Shown in pieces: positions 22,073-34,000 of a stretch of 64,000 nucleotides of DNA. Origin of the DNA: Platycnemis pennipes (taxonomy: Eukaryota > Arthropoda > Insecta > Odonata > Platycnemididae). The position numbers were made by a program, and so were the translations under genes. The notes below the pieces were generated by a model. That model saw nothing but the letters and a program-made list of their open reading frames with translations. It did not search any database and was not told the origin of the DNA. The stretch is from positions 163,820,688 through 163,884,687 of the forward strand of contig OW121848.1 of NCBI GenBank assembly GCA_933228895.1, given 5' to 3'. Every line of letters starts with the position of its first letter. Position 1 is the stretch's first letter.

Positions 22073-25000
22073 GTAAGCTCTCAACTATCTAACTAAATAT
22101 TGTTACCCTTGTATTTATGGCTTTGTGTAGTATTTTCTGATATAATTTCAGGTAACTGATAGTGAATCGATTGGAATTAAAAGGAAGCTTGTGCATCTCT
22201 TGTCAGAAGTAATGAGACCCTCAGACTTATCACAATTTGTCGGACAGAAGCATGTATTGGGTCCTGGCAGAGTTCTTTTGAAAATTCTTCAATCAGGAAA
22301 TATTCCGAGTATGATTTTGTGGGGCCCACCGGGTTGCGGAAAAGTGAGTACAGACAATTTCCCTATCTATGCTTATTTACTTTTTTACTTACAGTGTATA
22401 TGTTATATAATATAGTACCTATATATAAAAAATGAGTAAGATTCTGCAGATTTGGCTTTAATATTTGATTGCTACTTCCTTTCCACAGATATAGTGATAT
22501 ATGATATGTCGTCTTGTTCCTCAGTATACCATCATGATGCATTTGCGTGCAATGCATTTACTAAGAATAAAATTTCATATTGATCTTCCGTTAGCAAATA
22601 TATTTTTTTATCGAGTCTCAGAAATTCTACGTACCAAATCCGAATATGTTCAAGTCGTGATTCCCAAGTAACCTACCACATATTGGGCCAATATTGGCCT
22701 ATTGTGGTAGGGAACTTGAGTTGGAACCTTTCAAGCAGCAACTATAATGAAGTAGCATAAATATGTAAGAGTGTTTACCACAGTTCCTCCTAGTGATTTT
22801 CTATCTAAGTGAAGTGACAGTTATGCTATATAATTGTACACGATCGCCTGAAATACAGTTATTATAATTATATTATTTTACTTGCTTATAACAGACAACA
22901 TTAGCCCACATAATTGCAGAAAAATGCCGAAAGAGTAAAAGCCAGTGGAAGTTTGTTAAGCTTTCCGCTACAATGGATGGTGTGAAAGAAGTGAAAGAAA
23001 TAGTAAAGATAGCTCAGAACGAAGCATCTATGTTTAAGAAGAGAACAATTTTGTTCATGGACGAAATACATAGATTCAATAAGCTCCAGCAGGTATGATG
23101 ATAATTTGAATGATCTGCTTCAAAAATGTTGGGGGGATAAAAGAAAATTTTATTTCTAATGGTCGCCATTAATTCTCAGTTTCATGATGCTCGCTCACCC
23201 TAAGTTTCGTTCCAAAACTTTTTCCTTCAATGCATGCTTTATGTGAAAAGTCGAAGAAATTAATATCCACCTCTATGAAACTGAATTTTTTCTACTATTG
23301 GCTGCATGTATAAAATTCATGGCTAATTTCTAATATGTATTTTTATTATATGCAGGACATATTCTTACCACACGTAGAGAGTGGCTTGATAACACTGATC
23401 GGTGCAACAACAGAGAATCCATCATTCAGCCTTAATTCAGCATTGCTGAGCCGCTGTGCTGTAATTGTATTGGAAAAATTAATTTCTGAAGACTTGTATA
23501 CAGTGCTTTGGAGGGCAGTTAAAGAGCTTGGTGGCTTAGTCATAGAAGGAAATTCTACTACTTCATCTGATACCATTACTGGTGAAGATGCAAGGTCTAG
23601 TATTGGTTGAGTATCCAGAAATATCCTGATTTTAGTTGCTGCAGCATTTCCCGAATGAAATATAATATGAATTTGTGAGAAAGGCTCGTCCAGGGGACAA
23701 AATTCTTTCCAAGCTCGGGTGAGCAAGATGAGGTCAAATAGAACAAGAAACAAAAGTATGAGACTGTACCAAACAATGTATGTCAACAAGTAGACAAAAC
23801 AAGTACAAACCAACAATTGAAATATTCTTCCAATTCAGGGAAATCCCTAACAACTTGGAACAATAGAGAGTAGCCACTAGGACATATAGAGGACACAGAG
23901 CAGTGCATGAGACCTAGCAGACATGAGTGCAAGCTTGATAATAATCAAAAGAATAATAAAATTGTCAACAGTGAATTGAACTTACACTAACTTCTTACTA
24001 GGCAAGTGCTATCCATTTAAGCTACCACAACTAATTATTCAATTTTCAACAGTTGTGTAAATTATGCTTAGGGGTTCATTTAGAGGTTATGGAATGTATT
24101 TTCCATTTTACAAACTTCCTCTTAACTTAATCTGTGGCCTCATATCACTGGTAGCAATTGGAGTCCTTTCCTTGTTTTCTAAAGGCAGTAGCAAGGTTTT
24201 ACTAAGTTTGGAAACGTTCAGTTAAACCCAATCTCTGTAACTTTCTGGATGTGAGAATTGCTGAATGCTAAATTTTTCCCCATAGATATTCACTCCTGAT
24301 GCCTTCTCTTTGATTTCATTGATGGCTTTCCCTACATAAAGATATGCATAATGGCATAATTTCCATAGAGAAAAAAGATCATTTACCTTGATCTGGATTA
24401 AAAACCCAGATTCTCCTGATTTTCTGGTCTCATACTTCAGCCAGTTAAGCTATCAAGGTATCCTTATAAAGGCCTTTTGCTGTTAAGTCAACTCTACTTG
24501 GTGTTTAATGGATATGTTTGCAATTTTTGAATTTTTTGGACATCATCATCATAAGTCATCAATTCTCAGATTGGTTTGATGCAGCTCTCCACTGAGTTCT
24601 TCTATTAGCTAATCTCTTCATATTTATGTATTTCTTATCTTTCACATTCTTCGTCACTTGTTCCATATATCTCGCACGAGGCCTTCTTTGCCATTCTTCC
24701 CTTCTACTAGTCCCTCGATGATAGTCTTCATCAGGCCATCTTGTCTCATGATGTGGCCGATTAAATTGTCTTGTCTTCTTCTTCTTCTTAGGGCATTCAG
24801 AGACTTATCTTTTCCTCCCACTCTTCTTAGGACTTCCTTGTTACTTACTCGGTCGATCAATTTAATCTTCATAATTCTTCTGTAGCACCACATTTCAAAT
24901 GCTTCCACCCTTTTCTTTTCCACTGCTGTCATTGTCCATGCCTCACTGCAATAAAGAAACATACTCCAGATGTATGTTATGATGAATTGTTTCCTTATTT

Positions 25001-28000
25001 CTACACTTGTATTTCCAGCGGTAAGTAGATTCTTCTTTTGATAGAATGCCCTCTTTGTTGGGCTATTCTGCTGACAATTTCTTTCTTGCTTCGTCCATCG
25101 TTGTTTATTCAGCTTCTAAGGTAACAGAACTCTTTCACCTCTTCCAGTTTTTCTCCTCCTCATATAATGTTGGTTTTCGCCTCTTCTCTCTTGCTGCACA
25201 CCGGTATCTTAGTCTTCTTCTTATTGATCTTCTGCTGATATCTGGTCATTGTCCTTTCCATTTTTATCGGCATCTTATTCAGATCCCTCTCTGTCTCTGC
25301 TATGAGTGCTATGTCATCGGCAAATCGCAGCATGCTAGTTTTTTCTCCATGGATATTCTCCCCAGAAGACTTCTCTTTTATTTCATCGATGGCTCTCTCA
25401 ATATAAACATTAAAAATTACAGGAGACAGTGCACAGTTTGTCTCATTCCATTCCTTATTCTTGATTCTTTACAGCTAGGTCCAGATAAAATCACAGCTTC
25501 TTGGTGTTTATACAAACTGTGGATAATTCTTCGATCATTGTAGGATACTCCAATTCCTTTCCAAAGTTCAAGCATTGAATTCCAATCCATGTTGTCAAAA
25601 GCCTTCTCACAAGTTCACAAATGCAATGAACGTCGGTTAGTTCTTCTCCATTCTCTTCTCTATGAGTAGCCTAAGGGCCAATATTGCCTCTCTTGTACCC
25701 TTACTTTTTCTGAATCCAAATCGATCTTCATCCAGGAACTCCTTTGCTTTTCGTTCTATTCCTCTGTAGATGATCCTTATCAAAATATCTTCGATGCATG
25801 TGTTTTCAGGCTTATAGTTCTAAAATTTTTGAATTTCTCCGCTCTCTTCTTTTTGGGAATAGAAGTGATGATGTTTTTCCCGAAGTCCCTGGGTATTTCT
25901 CTTGTTGAGTACATGTCACAGATGGTCTTGTAAAGATGGGTTTATGTCTTCTCTCCTGAATTTTTATTTATTCTGCAGGAATATCATCAATTCCAGAAGC
26001 CGTATTCGTGCGAAGGAACCTTACTGCAACATCAAATTCCAATCTTAATATTGATGCTCCCATATCATCCTCTTTGACTTTGCTTTCCTCTTTGATCACT
26101 TACGTGCTGAGATTGTTCCCATTGTATAACTATTCCAGATATTCTTTCCATCTCTTCACTTTGTCTTCATTTTCAATCAAAAGTTCTCCATTCTTGTTTC
26201 TTATGGCATTGCATCTGGCTCCACTCCTTGGAGTGGCTCCTCACCATCCTATAGGCAGCTTCCACCTTTCCAAGAGCAAGATGTTTTTTACATCCTCGCA
26301 TAGGTTTTTCATCCACTTTTCTCTAACTTTCCTGCCTTTGCAACTTATTTCATTCCTTATTATTTTGTAGCAAAGCTGCCCTTCTTTAGTTTTCGCATTC
26401 TTGTACTTTCTTCAATCAGGTCTAAGACTTCTTCTGTGATCCATGGCTTCTTATTGGCAACTTTTCTTCTTCCAAGAGCTTCCTTTGTGGCTGTAGACCA
26501 CAGTAATGTTTTCTCAGCTCTTCCTCTGATTTCTCAGTCAGGTCCTCTCCTGTTGTTTCCCACTGGTTTTTGAAATGCCTGCTGGTGTTGAGCCCTCCTT
26601 CAGTTTTTCTATTTGCCATATGTTCTTCACTGTTTTCCTCAACTTTTTGAATTTTAGATGACATTTCATCATCACTAAATTATGGTCACTGTCGATGTCT
26701 GCCTCAGGGTAGCTTTTGCAGTCCTTCACCTGGTTCCTAAATCTCTGCTTCACTAAAATGTAGTGTATTTGAAATCTTCTTCTGTCTCTTGGCATTTTCC
26801 ACCTGTGTCTTCTTCGGTTACGGTTTTTAAAAAAATGTGTTGGCAACCACTAACTTATGCTGTGTGAGAACTGCATCAGTCTTTCTCCTCTTCTGTTTCA
26901 GTTTCCCAATCCATATTTCCCAGTTATTCTTCCATCTTGACCTTTGCCGATGACCACGTTCCAATCTCCTAAAATAATTAGGTTTTCTTCTCCTCTAACA
27001 TGTTTAATAACTTTTGTGATATCTTCTTAGAGGTCTTCCACTTCCTCATCTTCGTAGTCCATCATAGGAATGTAAACCTGCACCACTACAGTATCTACAG
27101 GTTTGGTCTCAATCGTCACCACGTCCTTTCATTGTACTGCAGAAAGCTCTTCACATGCATTCCGGCACCCTTACTGAGCATTATGCCTACTCCAGCATTA
27201 CCATTTAATGATCCTGTGTGTATAATTCTGTAACTTTTTGGACGTATGGATTTGAAATGTCTCTTGTACCTTCATATATTGTCTTCAAATACATTATTTC
27301 ATAAAACAATGGAATCATACATAATTATCATTGTTTTTTCTTATATTATTCTGATCAAATTCACAAATATGAGACAAAGGTGGCAAACTAGTCTTGATTA
27401 TCATTCAATGAATATTGCTTCTATTTAATTTCCCTTGCACTAGTAAATCCAATTTAGCAAAAATGATTTATCTCTTTCCAGGTTTGCCATTAATGATGAA
27501 TCTCTGAAATGGTTAGCTGATATGTGTGACGGAGATGCTCGAATTGCCCTTAATAGCCTTCAAATAACGTATCAAGGAGTGATGAGTTCTACCAGCACAA
27601 GCAGAGAGAAGTCTTATTTGGTGACTTTAGACGATATCAAAGATGGTGTCAAAGTGAGTTCTCTCAACGTTGATCTTTAGTTGAAAAGTTCCAAATTGAA
27701 TGCTGTGTGTTTCTATGGTTTTCATGTTCCATGATAATGTTAATGAAAATTTCTTTCTTGTTAATGAAAACTTCTTCCTCTGCACAGCGATCTCACATGC
27801 TGTATGATAAAAAGGGTGATGAGCATTATAACACTATATCTGCCTTGCATAAATCCATTAGAGCAGGAGATGATAATGCTGCCCTTTATTGGCTAGCCAG
27901 GATGCTTGAAGGTGGTGAAGATCCACTCTTCGTTGCCAGGCGACTGGTTAGAGCAGCTGCAGAGGACATTGGTTAGTTTAAAATAAGTAATTGCCAATTT

Positions 28001-31000
28001 AATTTTTCTATTCACTTTTTGTTCTATCCTTTTTTCTATCATAATTTGTATCTTAAAATTGCAATTCATTGCACATTTTGATTGTTTCACTAATTCTTGC
28101 CCATTGGGCAAGTTGTCGAGGGTCAAATCCAGGCAAGGACTCTTTGTAGTGACTAGCTAAACCCAATCTGAGTTATTTTCTGGGTATCTGATCTTTCGGT
28201 GATACAGGAAAAGGAACTGACCTTCTTACCCAATGTATGGATTTTCTGCACTGCTGAGCAAGTGGCATAATAAAAGTTAACTCTATCCCCTGTAGCTAGA
28301 CCAATCATGTAGTTTTAAAAAATTTTTGTGTAAATTTTCAATGATAGTAAGTTGCATAGAATACAGAGTATGCATACAAGCTGCAACGAAATGGAAACTT
28401 ACTAACTCTTCCTCCCACGCCAGTCATTCGGATTGCACCACAGTTAGAGACAATACATAAGGTGGCCAAAACTCGGCTTTATTACTCAACCACCAAGAAG
28501 ACAATACCAAAGTCAAGCGTCAAAACATCAGCCATGCTCATGGGCATTTTGACCTGGTCAGAAACTTAAAAAAACTTTTTGCTTATAGCAGAAAACAATC
28601 TTGCCTTCCAAAAACAATGTTTTCAACCATATTTTAGTGGCTAAATTAAAATGGGTTTAGACTTCATTTTATCCATCCATTCTTAGGGCCGTTATATATG
28701 TTCATGTAAACCCATCCTAACAGGTGTACCACCCCTAGTTATTGTATTTGTATTTCATGTGTTTGTTGTTTCTACATTAAATTGGTCAATAAATGCATGT
28801 TCACTAAAATGTAACATGTTGATCCCTAGCTGTATAGTGTTGTCTCTTAACAGGTTTAGCTGACCCAAATGCGTTGACACTAGCTGTTTCTGCAATGCAG
28901 GGTTGTCAGTTGATTGGCATGCCTGAATGTGATGTTATTCTGGCGCAGTGTGTCGTTTATTTATCCCGTGCTCCAAAATCGAGGGAAATGGATGTGGCTA
29001 TCAACAAGGCAAAAGAATGTGTTAGATCTCATCGAGGTCCTTTACCTCCTGTACCTCTTCATTTACGAAATGCTCCTACCCGCTTGATGAAAGATCTTAG
29101 TGAGTACCTACTTTCTTTTTCCAGTGTTTTGTATTTGTAATTTTAAAGTGTAATATTTATGATTCTTCTTGCTACCCCTGATTTAATCGATGTTATGATT
29201 TTTTGATTTTTCAAAAATTAAAATATTTCTAAACATTTAGATAGTTTGATATTTAAGCTTAATTGTTAATGTTGACTTAATGTTGTTAAGCTTAATTATT
29301 TTATGAACAGTAGGCCCTCAACTATCTGGTTTTGATTCCACGGGAAATCTCAGGTTATTTAGTCTGCTTAGCTTTATTTTCATGGAACTTGCACCACCGT
29401 GCTTTATTTATTTTTCGGAAGCCGCCGTGCCTTGTTTTTTTTATTCTTTTAAATTGACCACAACGAGTTGGATTTTTCGCCGAGAATTCTCGGTGAATCG
29501 TCTTTCGCTCGCCAAGTTATGGGATTGTCTTGTGGACCCTATGCATTTTTTAATTCAAAGAACAACAATCATTATCCTCATTTCCATGGAGTCACTGTTG
29601 TTTAATAATTATGAAATGGTGATAGAATGAAGTATATATGTGAAGGAAACCTGTTCAGATATGACATCCTTTAAAAATAATGGTGCATAAATACGTATTT
29701 AAGTACATACAAAATGATAGAAACTTATAAATTTAAAAATTCTGTATTCGCAGCACAAAATGAAAAGGAATCAATAAATTTTACTGAGGGTTCATGGGTT
29801 TTCCTCACCCATTGTACACATATTCTCTATTAATCACATTGTGCTGCCAAAAAGATATCATGTAATGCATAAAGAGGCTTTACGTCTAGCAAGGCGAGGA
29901 AATAGCGTTCACACTGTGCACCCTCCCTGTGAGTGACTGGCATACTCAATTGTCTGGGGTAAATGGTGGATGGAAACTTTGTTCTACTTAAGCCTTAGCA
30001 GGGTGTGCTTTTTTACCAGCCACATTTATTTAAAACAGAAAAATTTCCAATGAAAATTCTAAAGCAAAGAAAAATTGTAAAGCAAAGAAACCTATTGAAT
30101 AACTCTTTGTGGATATTCTGATAGTATTCTTTGTTTGAGAAAATAAAATATGAAGCCCACAACATCACAGGGAATCATGGTTATTCTAGAGTGAAAAGCA
30201 GGGATGTTGGCAATTACCTGAATACGAAGAGGTTGGCTGATAGAAGAATCGAGTGGAGGGCTGAGTCAAACCAATCCTAAGATTGTTGACCGATGATGAT
30301 CAAGAAAAAAGTGGTCACTTGATACCATTGAGAGAATTTTCACTGCAGATGGTGTAGGGCATGAATAGGTTCAGCAAAATAATATTCATCATCACTTGAT
30401 ATCAATCCTAAGCTCTCTGATTCATATAATTCTTCATAATACAATAAATCACCTTAAGGCAAAAAAAGTTTTATATAGACTGGTATATATGGCTAAATGT
30501 CTTAGAAGTGAAATGTTTTCTTTTTTCATCTGTCGCATTCTAACCCACATCTAACTTAAACAGCTGGAAAACAGAGAATGCCAAGCTGTAATTACAGGGT
30601 TCTATATATGTTGGAGATATAGAAAATTGGATGGGTCTCGATAAAAACATTGTACAATGCAGGAAAACGTAATTTTCGATAACGCAAATATTTACATTTT
30701 ACTGTAATTTGATTTAATATTTTCCATTGCTTGCTCTATGTATCTTACATGAGGCCTTTGCCAATCTTCCCATTCACTATTTTAATGGCTGTACATAGTT
30801 CTCATCAGACCATTAGATCTCAAGATATTGCTGATTAGTTCATCTTCTTTTTACAGTTTTCAATAGGTTCCTCTTCTCCTCCACTCTTCTTAGAACTGTA
30901 ATTTTTTGCCTTGTGAATCCATTTTGTCTTCATCATTTGCCAGTAACACCACATTAAAAACGTTTCCAGTCCTAACTTCATAGTTGCTGAAATCATTCGA

Positions 31001-34000
31001 GCCTCACAGTTATATGAGGCACACTTCAGACGTAAGTTCTAGAGATGTTTTCTCACCTCCAAACTTGTATTCCGTGGGAAGAGGATTTTTCTTTTGGTAG
31101 AATACCTTGTTCAACTTTTTATTCTGTAGACTTTTTTCCTTCTTCTTCTGCCCGTCGCGTGTTAGATGGATATCGCGATAGCTATATTCTTTCACTGCAT
31201 TCCTTTGTTTTCTTTTTACTGATTCACAAGTGATGTCTGAACAATCTTTTCCATGCTAACTACGTTCTTCCTTAAATGTTGATTTGTATCTTCTATCACC
31301 TATATGTCATGGGTGAAATTCAGCATGCTGATTTTTCCCCAAGAGCATTCAATCCTGAAGCTTTCTCTGTGATATCTTAGTCAGTATAGCAATGTATTAA
31401 AACTATGAGTACCACTGCAACAGAAGTGATGATGTGTCTGCAGAGCTAATGAGAAAAAATATTACATGCTATAAAATACCTGTAAATAATGAAGATGGCA
31501 GGAAAAAACTACAATGAACAGAGCAGCTCACACAAGGATATGAACGAAGCTGTTCTGACACCTAAAAGCTGAATTCTCAGGAATTTCAGGAAAGGGTATG
31601 GATATGAAAAGGAAGAATGTTAGGTAAGAGGGGGGAAAAGAAGCCCTGAATGGCATGGGATGGGTATATGATATGGCGGTTTCAATTTGGAAACAAAGAT
31701 TGGTTAGGAAGGTATAAGTGAGCAGCAAAGAAGGTGACGAATGAGCAGAAAGACTCATTTACCAGGATAAGATTGGGTTTCATGTGAAAAGCCTTTGTAT
31801 TGGATGGATGTTTTATATATGTAGTTGGGGGTTCTATGGAATGAGGTAAGCTGTATGCTGTGGCTTTATTTTGGGCCGATGAAAGATAATAAGCTTAGGT
31901 ATGGACTTCACCTTTCTGTGCTGTAATGATAATGATTCCGATGAAAAGTGCTTCCGGGCATACCTCTGTCTTGTACCTTTGTCTTCGGGCAACAACAGTT
32001 TCTTTATCGATCCCTGCTGGTATCTTCAGGTCAGAATGCAGTACCGATGCATTGACACTGTTATTGGGGCATGGGGGCCCTAGGTTGGCTCTCATTGGCT
32101 GAGAGCTGACTGGACTGCTGTCTTCAGGATGTGGCCGAGCATGTCCCCTATCCATCCTCTCATTTGCAGTGTTTTCTGAGTGCTGTATGATCTCAATTGC
32201 CTTCTGGGTCAGCCTTTGGTATCAGCTTTCATTGAAAATTACTTTTGCATTCTTGAGCTCCACTTTGTGGCCAGGATCTGACCACACATGCTCCAAGACG
32301 GAGAGGCGGAACCGTTTTTTCTCTGCGGCACATTCATGTTCTCACACCATGCATTCGATGGGCCTTCCCAACTTTCCAATGTACGATATGGATATGAACG
32401 AAGCTGTTCTGACACCTAAAAGCTGAATTCTCAGGAATTTCAGGAAAGGGTATGGATATGAAAAGGAAGAATGTTAGGTAAGAGGGGGGAAAAGAAGCCC
32501 TGAATGGCATGGGATGGGTATATGATATGGCGGTTTCAATTTGGAAACAAAGATTGGTTAGGAAGGTATAAGTGAGCAGCAAAGAAGGTGACGAATGAGC
32601 AGAAAGACTCATTTACCAGGATAAGATTGGGTTTCATGTGAAAAGCCTTTGTATTGGATGGATGTTTTATATATGTAGTTGGGGGTTCTATGGAATGAGG
32701 TAAGCTGTATGCTGTGGCTTTATTTTGGGCCGATGAAAGATAATAAGCTTAGGTATGGACTTCACCTTTCTGTGCTGTAATGATAATGATTCCGATGAAA
32801 AGTGCTTCCGGGCATACCTCTGTCTTGTACCTTTGTCTTCGGGCAACAACAGTTTCTTTATCGATCCCTGCTGGTATCTTCAGGTCAGAATGCAGTACCG
32901 ATGCATTGACACTGTTATTGGGGCATGGGGGCCCTAGGTTGGCTCTCATTGGCTGAGAGCTGACTGGACTGCTGTCTTCAGGATGTGGCCGAGCATGTCC
33001 CCTATCCATCCTCTCATTTGCAGTGTTTTCTGAGTGCTGTATGATCTCAATTGCCTTCTGGGTCAGCCTTTGGTATCAGCTTTCATTGAAAATTACTTTT
33101 GCATTCTTGAGCTCCACTTTGTGGCCAGGATCTGACCACACATGCTCCAAGACGGAGAGGCGGAACCGTTTTTTCTCTGCGGCACATTCATGTTCTCACA
33201 CCATGCATTCGATGGGCCTTCCCAACTTTCCAATGTACGATTTGACATGTGTGCATTCCAGCTAGATGACACTCTTGTAGTGCAAACGAGGAACCTCGTC
33301 CTTGGTAGGTGGTTGCCCATTTTCCGGCAGCAAGTGAATCTTTTCTTAATGCTGTGTCTGGTCAGGAGACCTCTCAGTCATACCAGCAACATATGGTATA
33401 GTAACAAATGAAGATTAGTATCCACAAAGCTGTAAACTTTAGCCCCCCCCCCCCTTATATTTCTTTGCCCCCTAATGGTTTTGGCTTTGTGGATACTAAT
33501 CTTCATTTGTTATTTATTTCAGCCTAGATACGTTCTTTTCATTGGTATAGTAATGTAGAGATCTCCTTGGCTGGTGTTTCCTCTGCACTCTCCCTGAGGC
33601 TATCTCTCCAAAATCCCTTTTCAGTGCCACCTTCTTTATGTTGCCATTCTTATGGAGAGCTTGGACCTTCTCCTTCTGTAGAGACTCCTTGTCCGAAATG
33701 TCTACTGCTCTGTAAATTAAGTTTATAATAATCTGGCCTCTGTGACAGGTGGTGGTGAAATATACATATAAAGGTTCATATGCTTTCTACTGACACTTTT
33801 TACATGTGTATATCACGTAAAACCAATCTGCTGCAGCCTGTAGAAAATAGTGTAAAAAGAAGTTTTTCAGGCATTAATGCAATGCAAGTCTGCGTATAAT
33901 TCAGGGAAGACATTTTTTTTGCAAAAACAGGGCAGCAGTCTTTTGTCTCAGGAAGGTTGGCACTATCTATGCACCAAATTTCAGTGAAATTTGAGATTGT

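Noticed and set aside
25046..25543. 165-codon open frame on the plus strand
   Set aside because: It is the complement of the decayed RTE-type reverse transcriptase, with hydrophobic low-complexity content and no domain.
26008..26370. 120-codon Leu/Ser-rich plus-strand frame
   Set aside because: Antisense shadow of the same RTE-type element.
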